Below are positions 47,598 through 56,417 of a stretch of 58,494 nt of DNA, piece by piece (the stretch's first letter is position 1; every line of letters begins with the position of its first letter). The position numbers and the translations under genes were made by a program. The stretch lies in the NCBI GenBank assembly GCA_031255855.1, contig JAIRRS010000123.1, positions 1 to 58,494 on the forward strand. The letters run 5' to 3'. This DNA comes from Tannerellaceae bacterium. GTDB lineage: Bacteria; Bacteroidota; Bacteroidia; Bacteroidales; Tannerellaceae. The notes under the pieces were generated by a model. That model had not been told where the DNA came from. It was given only the letters and a program-made list of their open reading frames with translations, and ran no database searches.

Positions 47598-48224
47598 ATG
47601 AAAGGAAGTTTGACTGTTGTGGGATTCTTTGCATTAGGCTGCCTGCTGGGCTGGGGATTCAACCAATGGGATATCACTATCCTTACCGACATCACGCCTT
47701 ATGTGTTATATCTTTTGATGTTCCAAGTAGGGATAAGTATCGGTTCCGACAAGAAATTAAAGAATATCCTCACCAGTATACGCCCCCAATTATTACTCGT
47801 GCCGCTGGCTACCATCACCGGCACACTTTCCTTTTCTGCCCTCGCCAGTTTTTTAATCGCCCAATGGAGCGTGTTTGACTGTTTGGCCGTAGGCAGCGGT
47901 TTTGCTTATTATTCTTTGTCGTCCATCCTTATTACCGAATTACGCGAAGCTTCCTATGGTGTACAACTGGCCACCGAATTAGGAACTATTGCTTTGATGG
48001 CTAATATTATGCGCGAGATTATGGTATTGTTGGGAGCCCCCCTGTTTGTCAACTATTTCGGAAGGTTAGCCCCCATTTGTGCAGGAGGCGCCACAACGAT
48101 GGATACCACCCTTCCCATCATTACACGCTATTCAGGTAAAGACCTTGTATTCATGTCTATTTTCCATGGAATACTTGTAGATTTGACTGTGCCGTTCTTT
48201 GTCTCTTTCTTTTGTTCGTTTTGA
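47598..48224 (+). CDS. LysO-family lysine exporter, C-terminal half
   Basis: The 208 residues hold five or more membrane helices and the conserved C-terminal region of LysO/DUF340, with FALGCLLGWGFNQWDITILTD-like start, and GGATTMDTTLPIITRYSGKD later. It is expected to form a transporter together with the smaller upstream protein. Lysine (or thialysine) export is the known E. coli role; here it is inferred. No regulatory element is evident. Confidence 0.85.
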   Translation: MKGSLTVVGFFALGCLLGWGFNQWDITILTDITPYVLYLLMFQVGISIGSDKKLKNILTSIRPQLLLVPLATITGTLSFSALASFLIAQWSVFDCLAVGSGFAYYSLSSILITELREASYGVQLATELGTIALMANIMREIMVLLGAPLFVNYFGRLAPICAGGATTMDTTLPIITRYSGKDLVFMSIFHGILVDLTVPFFVSFFCSF

Positions 48225-48303
48225 AAGATAAATGAGCCAGATGATAATGAAGCAATTAGAGGTTATTTTGAAATTTTATGACTATTTTCTTCTAAAAAAG
48301 TGC

Positions 48304-48311
48304 TATCTTTG
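48304..48311 (+). promoter_or_regulatory. -7 box of the starch-synthase-like gene
   Basis: TATCTTTG is an exact TAnnTTTG match, 28 bases before the chosen ATG at 48340, which supports that start over an upstream frame. The -33 is weak (TATTTTC region). Confidence 0.55.
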
Positions 48312-48339
48312 TACCGTTTTAAAAACAATTTTAAGTAGA

Positions 48340-49158
48340 ATGGATGCAAAAAGAATTTTGTTTATCACTCAAGAAATCACCCCTTATCTTCCCGAATCAG
48401 AAATAGCCACCATAGGCAGAAACCTACCCCAAGGTATCCAGGAGCGTGGACGTGAAATAAGAACATTTATGCCGAAATTCGGAAACATTAACGAGCGACG
48501 CAACCAGTTACACGAAGTGATTCGTCTGTCTGGAATGAACTTAATCATTGATGATACCGACCATCCGTTAATAATAAAAGTCGCATCTATTCAATCAGCC
48601 AGAATGCAGGTATACTTCATTGACAATGAGGACTTTTTTCAGCGAAAATTTGTTGCGAGGGATGCTGGTGGGCAAGAATATGAAGACAATGACGAACGCT
48701 CGATTTTCTATGTTCGCGGCGTACTGGAAACGATAAAAAAACTGCGCTGGATGCCGGATCTAATTCATTGTCACGGATGGATGTCGGCTTTGACGGCTCT
48801 TTATATCAAACGGATGTATGCCGATGACCCTTGTCTGAAAAATGCTAAAATAGTTTATTCTATTTATTCCGACGATTTTAAGACACCCCTCAGAGAGAAT
48901 TTTGCCGAAAAGCTAAAGATGGACGGCGCCACAGACAAAGATGTCGCTGCATTAAAAGACGATACCAGTTTTGTTTCATTGTCGAAATTGGCGATAGACT
49001 TTTCAGACGGTGTTATCCAGGGAAGTGAAACAATTCATCCGGAACTGTCCGCTTACCTTACTATTCAAAACGGCAAACCATTCCTTCCGTATCAGTCTTC
49101 TGATACCTATATAGATTCTTTCAATACGTTCTATAATGTAGTTTTAGACTCCAAATAA
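48340..49158 (+). CDS. Glycogen/starch synthase-like GT5 domain protein
   Basis: The 272 residues cover only the N-terminal GT-B half of bacterial glycogen synthase: MDAKRILFITQEITPYLPES, MPKFGNINERRNQLHEVIRL, and DLIHCHGWMSALTALYIKRM. The C-terminal GT1 half is missing, as in other Bacteroidetes members. The ADP-glucose-binding KxGGL motif is also missing, replaced by PESEIATIG. It is therefore doubtful as an active glycogen synthase. Its DUF4270 neighbour 9 bases downstream is a conserved pairing. Confidence 0.85.
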   Translation: MDAKRILFITQEITPYLPESEIATIGRNLPQGIQERGREIRTFMPKFGNINERRNQLHEVIRLSGMNLIIDDTDHPLIIKVASIQSARMQVYFIDNEDFFQRKFVARDAGGQEYEDNDERSIFYVRGVLETIKKLRWMPDLIHCHGWMSALTALYIKRMYADDPCLKNAKIVYSIYSDDFKTPLRENFAEKLKMDGATDKDVAALKDDTSFVSLSKLAIDFSDGVIQGSETIHPELSAYLTIQNGKPFLPYQSSDTYIDSFNTFYNVVLDSK

Positions 49159-49167
49159 AATAGGCAA

Positions 49168-50565
49168 ATGAAAACTAAATTTTTTGTACTTGGCATTGTT
49201 TCCGGAATATTATTCCTGAACAGTTGTGATGATATGGGGCTGGTAGGACCAAGTATGCAACCTGTCGAGGATACACCGAATATCTTTGCAGATACGTTCA
49301 TGCTCAAAGCCTCTACGGTAACTCTTGATTCTGTTTATGCGAAAACAGAAAGAGGACTATTAGGAGAAATATATGATCCGGTATTCGGAAATCTCAAAAC
49401 AGACTTTATCTGTCAATTTTATATTCAAGAAGGTTTTAAGTTCAGGCAAACACCTATCGACGGGAAAATCGATTCAATAGATTTGAGGGTTTATTATCAA
49501 TCGCGAAATTGGATAGGTGATTCGTTGGCGGCTATGAAGGCTACTATTTATCCGGTAATAAAACAATTAGACAGAAATTACTACACGAATATAAATCCTG
49601 CCGATTATGTGGATTTGAATAATCCCATAAGTTCAAAAATATATACGGCTCGCGATCAAACCGTTTCCGATTCAATATGGAATAATTTCGGCACAACCTG
49701 GTATACATATAATGCAAATATTAAATTTGATTTACCGGTTTCACTTGGACAGCAATTTTATGACGAATCCGTGAACAATCCCGCTTCATTCGCAAATCAA
49801 AATGCGTTTAACGACTATTTTCCCGGTTTATATATCACTACAACTTTCGGCAGTGGGAACATATTGAGCGTTGATGAAACAGAAATGACAATATATTATC
49901 GTTATTATGAAATAAGACCTTCTACTGGCGTTCGCGACTCAATTGCGCATGCGATAGAACTTTTCCCTGTCACAAAAGAAGTGATACAAATGAATCGTTC
50001 CCAACATGCTAATTTGGATAAATTGTTAGAACCTAATGATAAGTATACATACATAAAAACACCGGCCGGCGTTTGTACGCGTATAACATTTCCAACAAAA
50101 GAGATTATTGAGAGAATAAAAGGTCGACGTATAAATACGTTTCATTTCCAACTAAAGGTTATGAAGGAAGAGCAATGGAAATATGCATTAACTCCAACGT
50201 CTTTATTGTTGATCCATGAAGATTCAGTGAAAACATTCTTTGAAAACAGGAAGGTTGATGATTTAATTACTTCTTATGCCGCTGAATATAAATCAAGTAC
50301 GTTAACTTATGATTTTACTTCGGGCAATATCAATGGTAATTTAGCCAATCTAATCAAATTCCAAATAGAAAATGCCCCCGATAAGGATTTGAATATGCTG
50401 GTTATCCCGATAGACCGTACAACTTATCAAAATAGCTCCTCCTCCTATCAGCCTACAACTACGACAGAATTAATAAGTAGTTATTTGAGGCCGTCAGGTG
50501 TTACCTTGCGTAAAGACCCGGAGGTTATGCAAATTCAGGTAATCACGAGCGCTTACAATAAATAA
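49168..50565 (+). CDS. DUF4270-family lipoprotein
   Basis: The 465 residues begin with a lipoprotein signal (GIVSGILFLNSC, Cys20) followed by DDMGLVGPSMQPVEDTPN, and a beta-rich body that includes LKASTVTLDSVYAKTERGLLGEIYDP. It is in the DUF4270 family, outer-membrane lipoproteins of Bacteroidetes with no known function. It shares an operon with the GT5 protein and ends at a strong terminator. Confidence 0.88.
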   Translation: MKTKFFVLGIVSGILFLNSCDDMGLVGPSMQPVEDTPNIFADTFMLKASTVTLDSVYAKTERGLLGEIYDPVFGNLKTDFICQFYIQEGFKFRQTPIDGKIDSIDLRVYYQSRNWIGDSLAAMKATIYPVIKQLDRNYYTNINPADYVDLNNPISSKIYTARDQTVSDSIWNNFGTTWYTYNANIKFDLPVSLGQQFYDESVNNPASFANQNAFNDYFPGLYITTTFGSGNILSVDETEMTIYYRYYEIRPSTGVRDSIAHAIELFPVTKEVIQMNRSQHANLDKLLEPNDKYTYIKTPAGVCTRITFPTKEIIERIKGRRINTFHFQLKVMKEEQWKYALTPTSLLLIHEDSVKTFFENRKVDDLITSYAAEYKSSTLTYDFTSGNINGNLANLIKFQIENAPDKDLNMLVIPIDRTTYQNSSSSYQPTTTTELISSYLRPSGVTLRKDPEVMQIQVITSAYNK

Positions 50566-50588
50566 AACAAGCATAAAGATATGATAAA

Positions 50589-50627
50589 GAAAGAAGGCAG
50601 GCGATAACGCCTGCCTTCTTTCTTTTA
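50589..50627 (+). terminator. Strong intrinsic terminator after the DUF4270 gene
   Basis: A perfect 15-bp stem, GAAAGAAGGCAGGCG (50589-50603) with its complement (50608-50622), a four-base loop ATAA and a TTTT tail. Confidence 0.93.
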
Positions 50628-50671
50628 CGGTTGCAAACTTTTTCCTATATACGAATCCCAATTATACATTA

Positions 50672-50992
50672 TCATTCCGGATATTTTCTTTTCGGATTTT
50701 TGGGAAACCAACCTTTCAACACGCGCTCTTTTTGTTCAAATACTTCTTTGATTGACCAGAAAGAAGAAAATGCAAAAACACCACAAATAGCTGAAAAGAA
50801 CACACTATCACTTTCGATAAACAAAGAGGCAGCCGTACCAGCTATGCCCAGCAGAAGAAAAATCCACCAACATTTTGTCCCTAAATAATACTCGGCTTTG
50901 ACAACAATCGGATGGAAAAGGCCTATAATCAAAAAAGTAATAATACCAATCAACAGTCCGTCAATATTAATATGAAAATGAACATACCCCAT
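50672..50992 (-). CDS. DUF4491-family membrane protein
   Basis: The 106 residues have three membrane helices and the family sequence IDGLLIGIITFLIIGLFHPI, GTKCWWIFLLLGIAG, SSFWSIKEVFEQKERVLKGW. It ends in a short basic cytoplasmic tail. The function is unknown. It is in the same direction as secG but the terminator at 51025-51057 separates them. Confidence 0.88.
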   Translation of the reverse strand: MGYVHFHINIDGLLIGIITFLIIGLFHPIVVKAEYYLGTKCWWIFLLLGIAGTAASLFIESDSVFFSAICGVFAFSSFWSIKEVFEQKERVLKGWFPKNPKRKYPE

Positions 50993-51024
50993 AATTTGTG
51001 TTTTTCAAACAAAGTTAGAATAAA

Positions 51025-51057
51025 AAAAGGATATCCTTCGTTTTAGGATATCCTTTT
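51025..51057 (-). terminator. Intrinsic terminator of the secG operon
   Basis: A perfect 12-bp stem, AAAAGGATATCC (51025-51036) with GGATATCCTTTT (51046-51057). In the - strand RNA it is followed by a T run from 51028 to 51022. Confidence 0.88.
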
Positions 51058-51088
51058 CGTATGAAATCTGGTAAATAATCGTTCTCTG

Positions 51089-51448
51089 TTATTCCGCCGG
51101 CGTTTCTTCTTCAGATGGTAAAAGTGGTTGCTGGGCAGTACCAAAATCAGGTGCGATTGTATTTGGGTCGACTCTTACGGCATCGTTAACCTGTTGTCTG
51201 ATTTCAGACTGGTTGGATACGGTGGATCTTGGAATAAATGCAGTAATGATAATACTTAATACGAAAACCGTACCAGCTAAACACCATGTTGCTTTTTCCA
51301 AAAAGTCGGTCGTTTTACGTACACCCATGATTTGGTTAGAAGAAGAGAATCCTGAAGCTAAACCTCCACCTTTAGAATTTTGAATCAATACGATAAGTAT
51401 TAATAATATGGCCGCAATCAGAACTAATATTGAAATAAATACGTACAT
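51089..51448 (-). CDS. secG: Preprotein translocase subunit SecG
   Basis: The 119 residues hold two membrane helices (LVLIAAILLILIVLIQ and WCLAGTVFVLSIIITAFI) around the SecG loop NSKGGGLASGFSSSNQIMGV. It is part of the SecYEG channel. It is the last gene of the operon activator, lptE, TPR-like, secG, which is commonly found in this order in Bacteroidales. Confidence 0.95.
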   Translation of the reverse strand: MYVFISILVLIAAILLILIVLIQNSKGGGLASGFSSSNQIMGVRKTTDFLEKATWCLAGTVFVLSIIITAFIPRSTVSNQSEIRQQVNDAVRVDPNTIAPDFGTAQQPLLPSEEETPAE

Positions 51449-51455
51449 TTTAGTT

Positions 51456-52241
51456 TTATTTTTTAGTGTTAATAATCAATTTTTCTAAAAATCTAATTTG
51501 GTCTGCAAAGTAAACATTTTTTTCCGGATATTTCAAGCTTAAATTTTTAATTATTTGCAAAGCTTTTTCGTATCGTTTTTGTTTGATGTAAATCCGGGCC
51601 AACGTTTCTGTAAAATAAGAATCTTCGTCCATGGGTTGAGATTCGTCTTTTTTCTGTTCTATACCTTCCAGGTCGCTTAAAAAAGTGTCATTATTATCTC
51701 CGTCTTCATCGTCAATCCACAGTCCTCTTCCCGGAATTCGTTGTTCATCTTCTTTCAGGAAAGAATCTATTAGTTCGTGATGTTGTAGTTTCGGAGAGGT
51801 TTCATCGTCCACTTGCTGCCCTTGGGGGGCTTTCGAGGCAGACCAATACAAATAATCGGTAGATGCACTTGGAAGAAAGAGTATTGACGAATCGGAAGAG
51901 TCGGCATCTCCCGGTTCACCATGCGAGGAGAGGAAGGTATCGATAAGGGAGAATGCATTGTTGGGTTTTCCGGGAGCATCTGCTTTTACCCGTACTTTCA
52001 ATCCATATTGCGCCCCCTCAATCAATGTGAAGAGTTTCTTCCTGTCGGGAATATAAATGGCCATTTTCTTTAGTTCGGAAGCAAAGCTTATATCACTCAG
52101 TATCGCCAGATTTTTCAGATAGAGGATTCTGGCCGACTGAAAATAAGGATAATCTTCAACCAACTGCCTTAGCCCGGGAAGTGTTTCCCTTGTCAGTTGG
52201 GACGGTTTTCCCATCAGTTGATATAGCGTGGCTGCTTCCAT
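51456..52241 (-). CDS. TPR-like hypothetical protein
   Basis: The 261 residues have helical repeats at the N-terminus (about 10-95, LRQLVEDYPYFQSARILYLK) and C-terminus (TLARIYIKQKRYEKALQIIK), with an acidic, Ser/Asp-rich middle. The repeats suggest a protein-interaction role. No membrane segment or signal is seen. It lies between lptE and secG with gaps of 1 and 7 bases, so is translated with them. Confidence 0.78.
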   Translation of the reverse strand: MEAATLYQLMGKPSQLTRETLPGLRQLVEDYPYFQSARILYLKNLAILSDISFASELKKMAIYIPDRKKLFTLIEGAQYGLKVRVKADAPGKPNNAFSLIDTFLSSHGEPGDADSSDSSILFLPSASTDYLYWSASKAPQGQQVDDETSPKLQHHELIDSFLKEDEQRIPGRGLWIDDEDGDNNDTFLSDLEGIEQKKDESQPMDEDSYFTETLARIYIKQKRYEKALQIIKNLSLKYPEKNVYFADQIRFLEKLIINTKK

Positions 52242-52242
52242 C

Positions 52243-52758
52243 TTACCAATCGGCCACTGTCGAGTTAAATATCTGTTCTGTTACTTCTTTTACCAGTTCT
52301 TCATTTAAAGCATCTTGTACGGTTTCGAGCATCTGGTCGCTATTGAATTCGCGATAGGCAGAAAAAGACTGTTCAAAGTCTTTGTCTGGGGTTGCCCGGC
52401 TAGAATAGCGTACACGTATAGTTAATGTAAGTTTGGTCATGGATGAATAAGCATCTTCTTTTACTGCCATAGGAGCCAGGTCGTATCCGGTGATTTCTCC
52501 TTCCAGGTCTATGTCGCCATTGGCCGGAACCATCCGGAGTTTGGTTCTCCGGATAAAGAGGTCTTTCAATTCTTCGGTGAATTTCTGTGCCAAAGGAGGA
52601 TATACCAAAGGAGCTTGATTGGGAAAATCACTGATAGTTACGCTCTTTGTCGTTTCATAATCAATAGACGAGCCTGTAAAGCTATATGAAATAGTGCAGG
52701 CTGTACATAGAATACCCAGCAACAGGATAAGCGATACGGTTTGTTTTTTCGCGTCCAT
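52243..52758 (-). CDS. lptE: LPS-assembly lipoprotein LptE
   Basis: The 171 residues have a lipoprotein signal (LILLLGILCTAC, Cys21) and the LptE pattern: ISYSFTGSSIDYETTKSVTI, PPLAQKFTEELKDLFIRRTK, and a long C-terminal stretch LNEELVKEVTEQIFN. LptE plugs LptD and delivers LPS to the outer surface. The gene is 3 bases after the sigma-54 activator gene stop. Confidence 0.9.
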   Translation of the reverse strand: MDAKKQTVSLILLLGILCTACTISYSFTGSSIDYETTKSVTISDFPNQAPLVYPPLAQKFTEELKDLFIRRTKLRMVPANGDIDLEGEITGYDLAPMAVKEDAYSSMTKLTLTIRVRYSSRATPDKDFEQSFSAYREFNSDQMLETVQDALNEELVKEVTEQIFNSTVADW

Positions 52759-52761
52759 AAG

Positions 52762-53940
52762 TTATTCCAGATTATACTCTTTGATTTTACGGTAGAGCGT
52801 CCGTTCGGATATCTTAAGGTCTGCGGCGGCGTTTTTGCGTCGTCCGTTATGCTTTTCCAGCGCCTTTTTTATCATTTCTTTCTCTACGTCTTCCAGCGAC
52901 AGCGTTTCTTCTTCTTCCACCGGGACGGCTTCCTGAATAGAATTATGCAACGGTCGGGAATGTGAATAGGTCTCTTCGTGGACAGCAACCGGTACGTTCC
53001 CATTCATTATTTCGTGCACCAGTTTCTTCAGTTCGTTTACATCGTTTTTCATGTCGAACAGAACCTGATACAATATTTCCCGTTCATTGTTGAAAATCTT
53101 TTGCTCGGAATCTTTCTTTACCAGCACCGGATACTTTTCCACATGTGCATTGGGGAGGTATTGGCGTAGTATATCGCCCGTAATCTCACGGTTTTCTTCG
53201 ATAATCGAGATGCGTTCCGTCAGGTTTTTTAGTTCGCGGACGTTACCCGGCCAACGATAAGCCGTGAGCAACTGACGAGCTTCGCCGTCCAAATGTATCG
53301 CCGGCATACGATATTTTTCAGCACAATCACCGGCAAACTTGCGCAACAAAAGGATAATGTCTTCCGCTCCTCTGTCTCGCAAAGGAGGTATCAGGATCGG
53401 TACGGTATTCAAACGATAAAATAAATCTTCGCGGAATTTGCCTTCAACCACAGCCTGGTTGAGATTGACATTCGTAGCAGCCACGATACGAACATTTGTT
53501 TTCAATACTTTGGAGGATCCTACTTTGAGAAATTCGCCTGTTTCCAACACACGCAACAGCCGGGCTTGAGTCGGAATAGGAAGTTCTCCCACTTCGTCAA
53601 GAAATACGGTACCTCCATCGGCCACTTCAAAATATCCTTTCCTATCAGCCAATGCTCCGGTAAACGAGCCTTTCTCGTGGCCAAATAGTTCTGAGTCGAT
53701 CGTGCCTTCGGGAATAGCCCCGCAATTGACAGCAATATACTGTCCGTGTTTACGCGGACTATTTTGGTGGATAATCTGGGGAAAAGTTTCTTTTCCTACA
53801 CCGCTCTCACCGGTGATAAGAACCGACAAATCTGTAGGAGCTACCTGTAGAGCAACATCAATCGCCCGGTTCAAAGCCATACAGTTCCCTATAATGCCAT
53901 ATCGTTGTTTTAGTTGTTGGATATCAGCCTTAACCATCAT
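52762..53940 (-). CDS. Sigma-54-dependent transcriptional activator without a receiver domain
   Basis: The 392 residues consist of a AAA+ domain (about 20-250) and a Fis-type helix-turn-helix (about 350-390: KHNGRRKNAAADLKISERTL). Walker A is GESGVGKE (44-51), Walker B VFLDE (112-116), and the sigma-54 contact loop is GSFTGA (91-96), a mild variant of GAFTGA. There is no N-terminal sensor, so it must be regulated by another protein or by abundance. It leads the operon with lptE and secG. In Bacteroidetes such proteins are widespread. Confidence 0.93.
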   Translation of the reverse strand: MMVKADIQQLKQRYGIIGNCMALNRAIDVALQVAPTDLSVLITGESGVGKETFPQIIHQNSPRKHGQYIAVNCGAIPEGTIDSELFGHEKGSFTGALADRKGYFEVADGGTVFLDEVGELPIPTQARLLRVLETGEFLKVGSSKVLKTNVRIVAATNVNLNQAVVEGKFREDLFYRLNTVPILIPPLRDRGAEDIILLLRKFAGDCAEKYRMPAIHLDGEARQLLTAYRWPGNVRELKNLTERISIIEENREITGDILRQYLPNAHVEKYPVLVKKDSEQKIFNNEREILYQVLFDMKNDVNELKKLVHEIMNGNVPVAVHEETYSHSRPLHNSIQEAVPVEEEETLSLEDVEKEMIKKALEKHNGRRKNAAADLKISERTLYRKIKEYNLE

Positions 53941-54265
53941 AATAATCGAAATCTCTGTAATATTTTCAGTTCATCTGTCAAAATTACAAACTTTATTTGA
54001 GATGAATTGCATTTCTAAAGGGTTTTATAAAAAAGACCGCCAGGATAATCCTGACGGTCTCAACGGTTTTCATAATTAAAGTTCGAGTATATTAATAAAT
54101 AAAAAAAATCATTATAATAGAAAATGCCCCTAAGCAACCGCACACACGAACATACATTCCATATATACTCAAAACAAAGGACTAATTACCTACAGAGGCT
54201 CTTTCTTATATTCTGACAGCAAAGATAAACAATTATTCTATATTACAATAAAAAACAATTATTTT
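53941..54265. other. Region between the sigma-54 activator operon and the polysaccharide operon
   Basis: No gene is evident. On the - strand TAATTTTG around 53977-53984 fits a -7 box for the activator operon, with no clear -33. A terminator for the upstream polysaccharide operon lies at 54024-54060. The stretch 54066-54265 is plain AT-rich sequence. Confidence 0.55.
54024..54060 (-). terminator. Terminator of the polysaccharide operon
   Basis: The 12-bp stem 54034-54045 with 54049-54060 is perfect in the - strand RNA except for one G-U pair (a C-A mismatch on +), which supports the - direction. The - strand tail is a run of T (54034-54029). It lies about 200 bases after the fcl stop. Confidence 0.75.
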
Positions 54266-55342
54266 TTAAATAACATACCAATCATACAATTTCTGCACCC
54301 CCTCTTCAATATCTATTTGGTGATGCCAACCCAGCGAATGGAGCGTTGAAGGGTCTGTTAGCTTCCTCATGGTTCCATCCGGTTTATTTGTATTAAAAAT
54401 CACTTCACCATCATAACCTATTGTTCTCACAATCAGATCTGATAATGCCTTGATTGAAATTTCTTTTCCGGTTCCAATATTAATATGGCAATTCCTCACC
54501 TCTTTTTTACCGACCGATAAATCACTGAAATCAATATGTTCCATGACATAGACACAAGCATCAGCCATCTCTTCACTCCAAAGAAATTCCCTGAGTGGTT
54601 TTCCCGTACCCCAAAGCTCAACCGATTTTTCCGTTATACCATATTTCGAAAGAACACGAAGTATCTCTCCTTCTTTATAACATCCTTTAACTCCTTCTAC
54701 CGGCCGCCTGTCCAAATCCAAACGAATCGTATCCCAATCCTGGTTCTTCAATGCTTTTCCCAAATAGATTTTTCGAATCATCGCCGGTAACACATGACTG
54801 CGTTCCAAGTCGAAATTGTCATTCGGCCCATACAGGTTAGTAGGCATCACCGCTATATAATTCGTCCCGTATTGCAGGTTGAAGCTTTCGCACATTTTCA
54901 ATCCGGCAATTTTAGCAATGGCATACGGTTCATTGGTGTATTCCAAAGGGGCCGTAAGTAATTCGTCTTCACTCATCGGCTGTTTGGCTTCTTTCGGATA
55001 GATGCAAGTACTCCCCAAAAACAACAACTTCTTCACGTCATGGCGGAAAGACTCCCCTATAATAGTTTGTTGGATTTGAAGGTTATCATAAATAAAATCT
55101 GCCCGATACGTACTATTAGCCATGATCCCTCCAACTTTGGCGGCTGCCAGGAATACATATTCCGGCTGCTCTTCATCAAAAAAAGTTTTAACGGCCAACG
55201 CATCTGTCAAATCCAGTTCCCGGATACTTTTACCGATTAAATTCGTATATCCTTTTTGCCGGAGATTCTTCCAAATAGCAGAACCAACCAAACCTAAATG
55301 ACCCGCCACATATATTTTCGCGTCTTTATTCATCTTTTTCAT
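54266..55342 (-). CDS. fcl: GDP-L-fucose synthase
   Basis: This enzyme epimerises and reduces GDP-4-keto-6-deoxymannose to GDP-L-fucose. The 358 residues have the glycine motif GHLGLVGSA, the catalytic triad region STCIYP and YAIAK, and the conserved [10 protein letters not shown]. The start overlaps the gmd stop by 17 bases (or 8 if the second ATG at 55333 is used). With gmd it makes GDP-fucose for surface fucosylation. Confidence 0.94.
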   Translation of the reverse strand: MKKMNKDAKIYVAGHLGLVGSAIWKNLRQKGYTNLIGKSIRELDLTDALAVKTFFDEEQPEYVFLAAAKVGGIMANSTYRADFIYDNLQIQQTIIGESFRHDVKKLLFLGSTCIYPKEAKQPMSEDELLTAPLEYTNEPYAIAKIAGLKMCESFNLQYGTNYIAVMPTNLYGPNDNFDLERSHVLPAMIRKIYLGKALKNQDWDTIRLDLDRRPVEGVKGCYKEGEILRVLSKYGITEKSVELWGTGKPLREFLWSEEMADACVYVMEHIDFSDLSVGKKEVRNCHINIGTGKEISIKALSDLIVRTIGYDGEVIFNTNKPDGTMRKLTDPSTLHSLGWHHQIDIEEGVQKLYDWYVI

Positions 55343-56417
55343 CTATTAATTGACGCATATGTAGTTTCTTAACAAACTTCATATCATGGGCAGTCATGAT
55401 TTTAATTAATTCCTGAAAGCTTGTCTGTGTAGGATTCCAGCCTAATACTGTTTTTGCCTTGGTCGGGTCGCCCAATAATTGTTCAACCTCTGCCGGACGG
55501 AAATATTTGGGGTCAACTTCCACCAACACTTTTCCGGTAGAACTACAAATTCCTTTTTCGTCTACTCCCGTTCCTTCCCAACGGAGTGCAATCCCCACTT
55601 CGTTAAAAGCAAGCGTACAGAATTCGCGCACGGTATGATACTCACCGGTAGCAATTACGAAATCTTCCGGTTCCGGATGTTGCAACATTAGCCACATGCA
55701 TTCCACGTAATCTTTGGCGTATCCCCAATCACGCAGGGAATCCAGATTCCCTAAATACAGCTTATCCTGAAAGCCTTGGGCTATTCGCGCGGCGGCTAAT
55801 GTTATCTTCCGCGTAACAAACGTTTCCCCCCTGCGTTCACTTTCATGGTTAAACAAAATACCATTTACAGCAAACATACCATAGCTTTCACGGTAATTTT
55901 TCGTAATCCAAAAACCATATTGTTTTGCCACGCCATAAGGAGAGCGTGGATAGAAAGGAGTCGTTTCGCTTTGCGGCGCTTCCACCACTTTACCATACAA
56001 CTCGGAAGTAGACGCCTGGTAAATCTTCGTCTTCTTTTCCAATCCTAAAATACGGATAGCTTCCAAAATACGCAACGTGCCCACCGCGTCTGCCTCCGCC
56101 GTATATTCCGGTACATCAAAAGACACCTTCACATGGCTCTGAGCCGCCAGATTGTAAATTTCATCCGGTTTCACGGCCTGAATAATCCGAATCAACGAAC
56201 TACTATCCGTCATATCTCCATAATGCAAGTTAACGAGTCGTTGCTGTTTCATATCCCGCACCCACTCATCCAGATACAAATGTTCAATCCTCCCTGTGTT
56301 AAAAGAAGACGACCGCCGGATAATACCATGCACTTCATACCCTTTTTCTATTAGAAACTCGGCTAAAAAAGACCCATCTTGCCCGGTAATCCCGGATATC
56401 AAAGCTATTTTTTTCAT
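55326..56417 (-). CDS. gmd: GDP-mannose 4,6-dehydratase
   Basis: The 363 residues have the glycine motif [14 protein letters not shown], the active-site SELYGKV and YGVAK, and the substrate-binding motif [16 protein letters not shown]. It converts GDP-mannose to the 4-keto-6-deoxy sugar used by fcl. It follows the epimerase gene immediately, and the order gives a GDP-fucose branch in the cluster. Confidence 0.95.
   Translation of the reverse strand: MKKIALISGITGQDGSFLAEFLIEKGYEVHGIIRRSSSFNTGRIEHLYLDEWVRDMKQQRLVNLHYGDMTDSSSLIRIIQAVKPDEIYNLAAQSHVKVSFDVPEYTAEADAVGTLRILEAIRILGLEKKTKIYQASTSELYGKVVEAPQSETTPFYPRSPYGVAKQYGFWITKNYRESYGMFAVNGILFNHESERRGETFVTRKITLAAARIAQGFQDKLYLGNLDSLRDWGYAKDYVECMWLMLQHPEPEDFVIATGEYHTVREFCTLAFNEVGIALRWEGTGVDEKGICSSTGKVLVEVDPKYFRPAEVEQLLGDPTKAKTVLGWNPTQTSFQELIKIMTAHDMKFVKKLHMRQLIDEKDE

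Noticed and set aside
47307..48224. Frameshift in a single LysO gene
   Set aside because: The first product ends at a normal stop and the second has its own ATG three bases later; this split is known in relatives.
54066..54265. tRNA-like GTTCGAG at about 54080
   Set aside because: No cloverleaf arms can be formed around it; it is an isolated match in AT-rich sequence.
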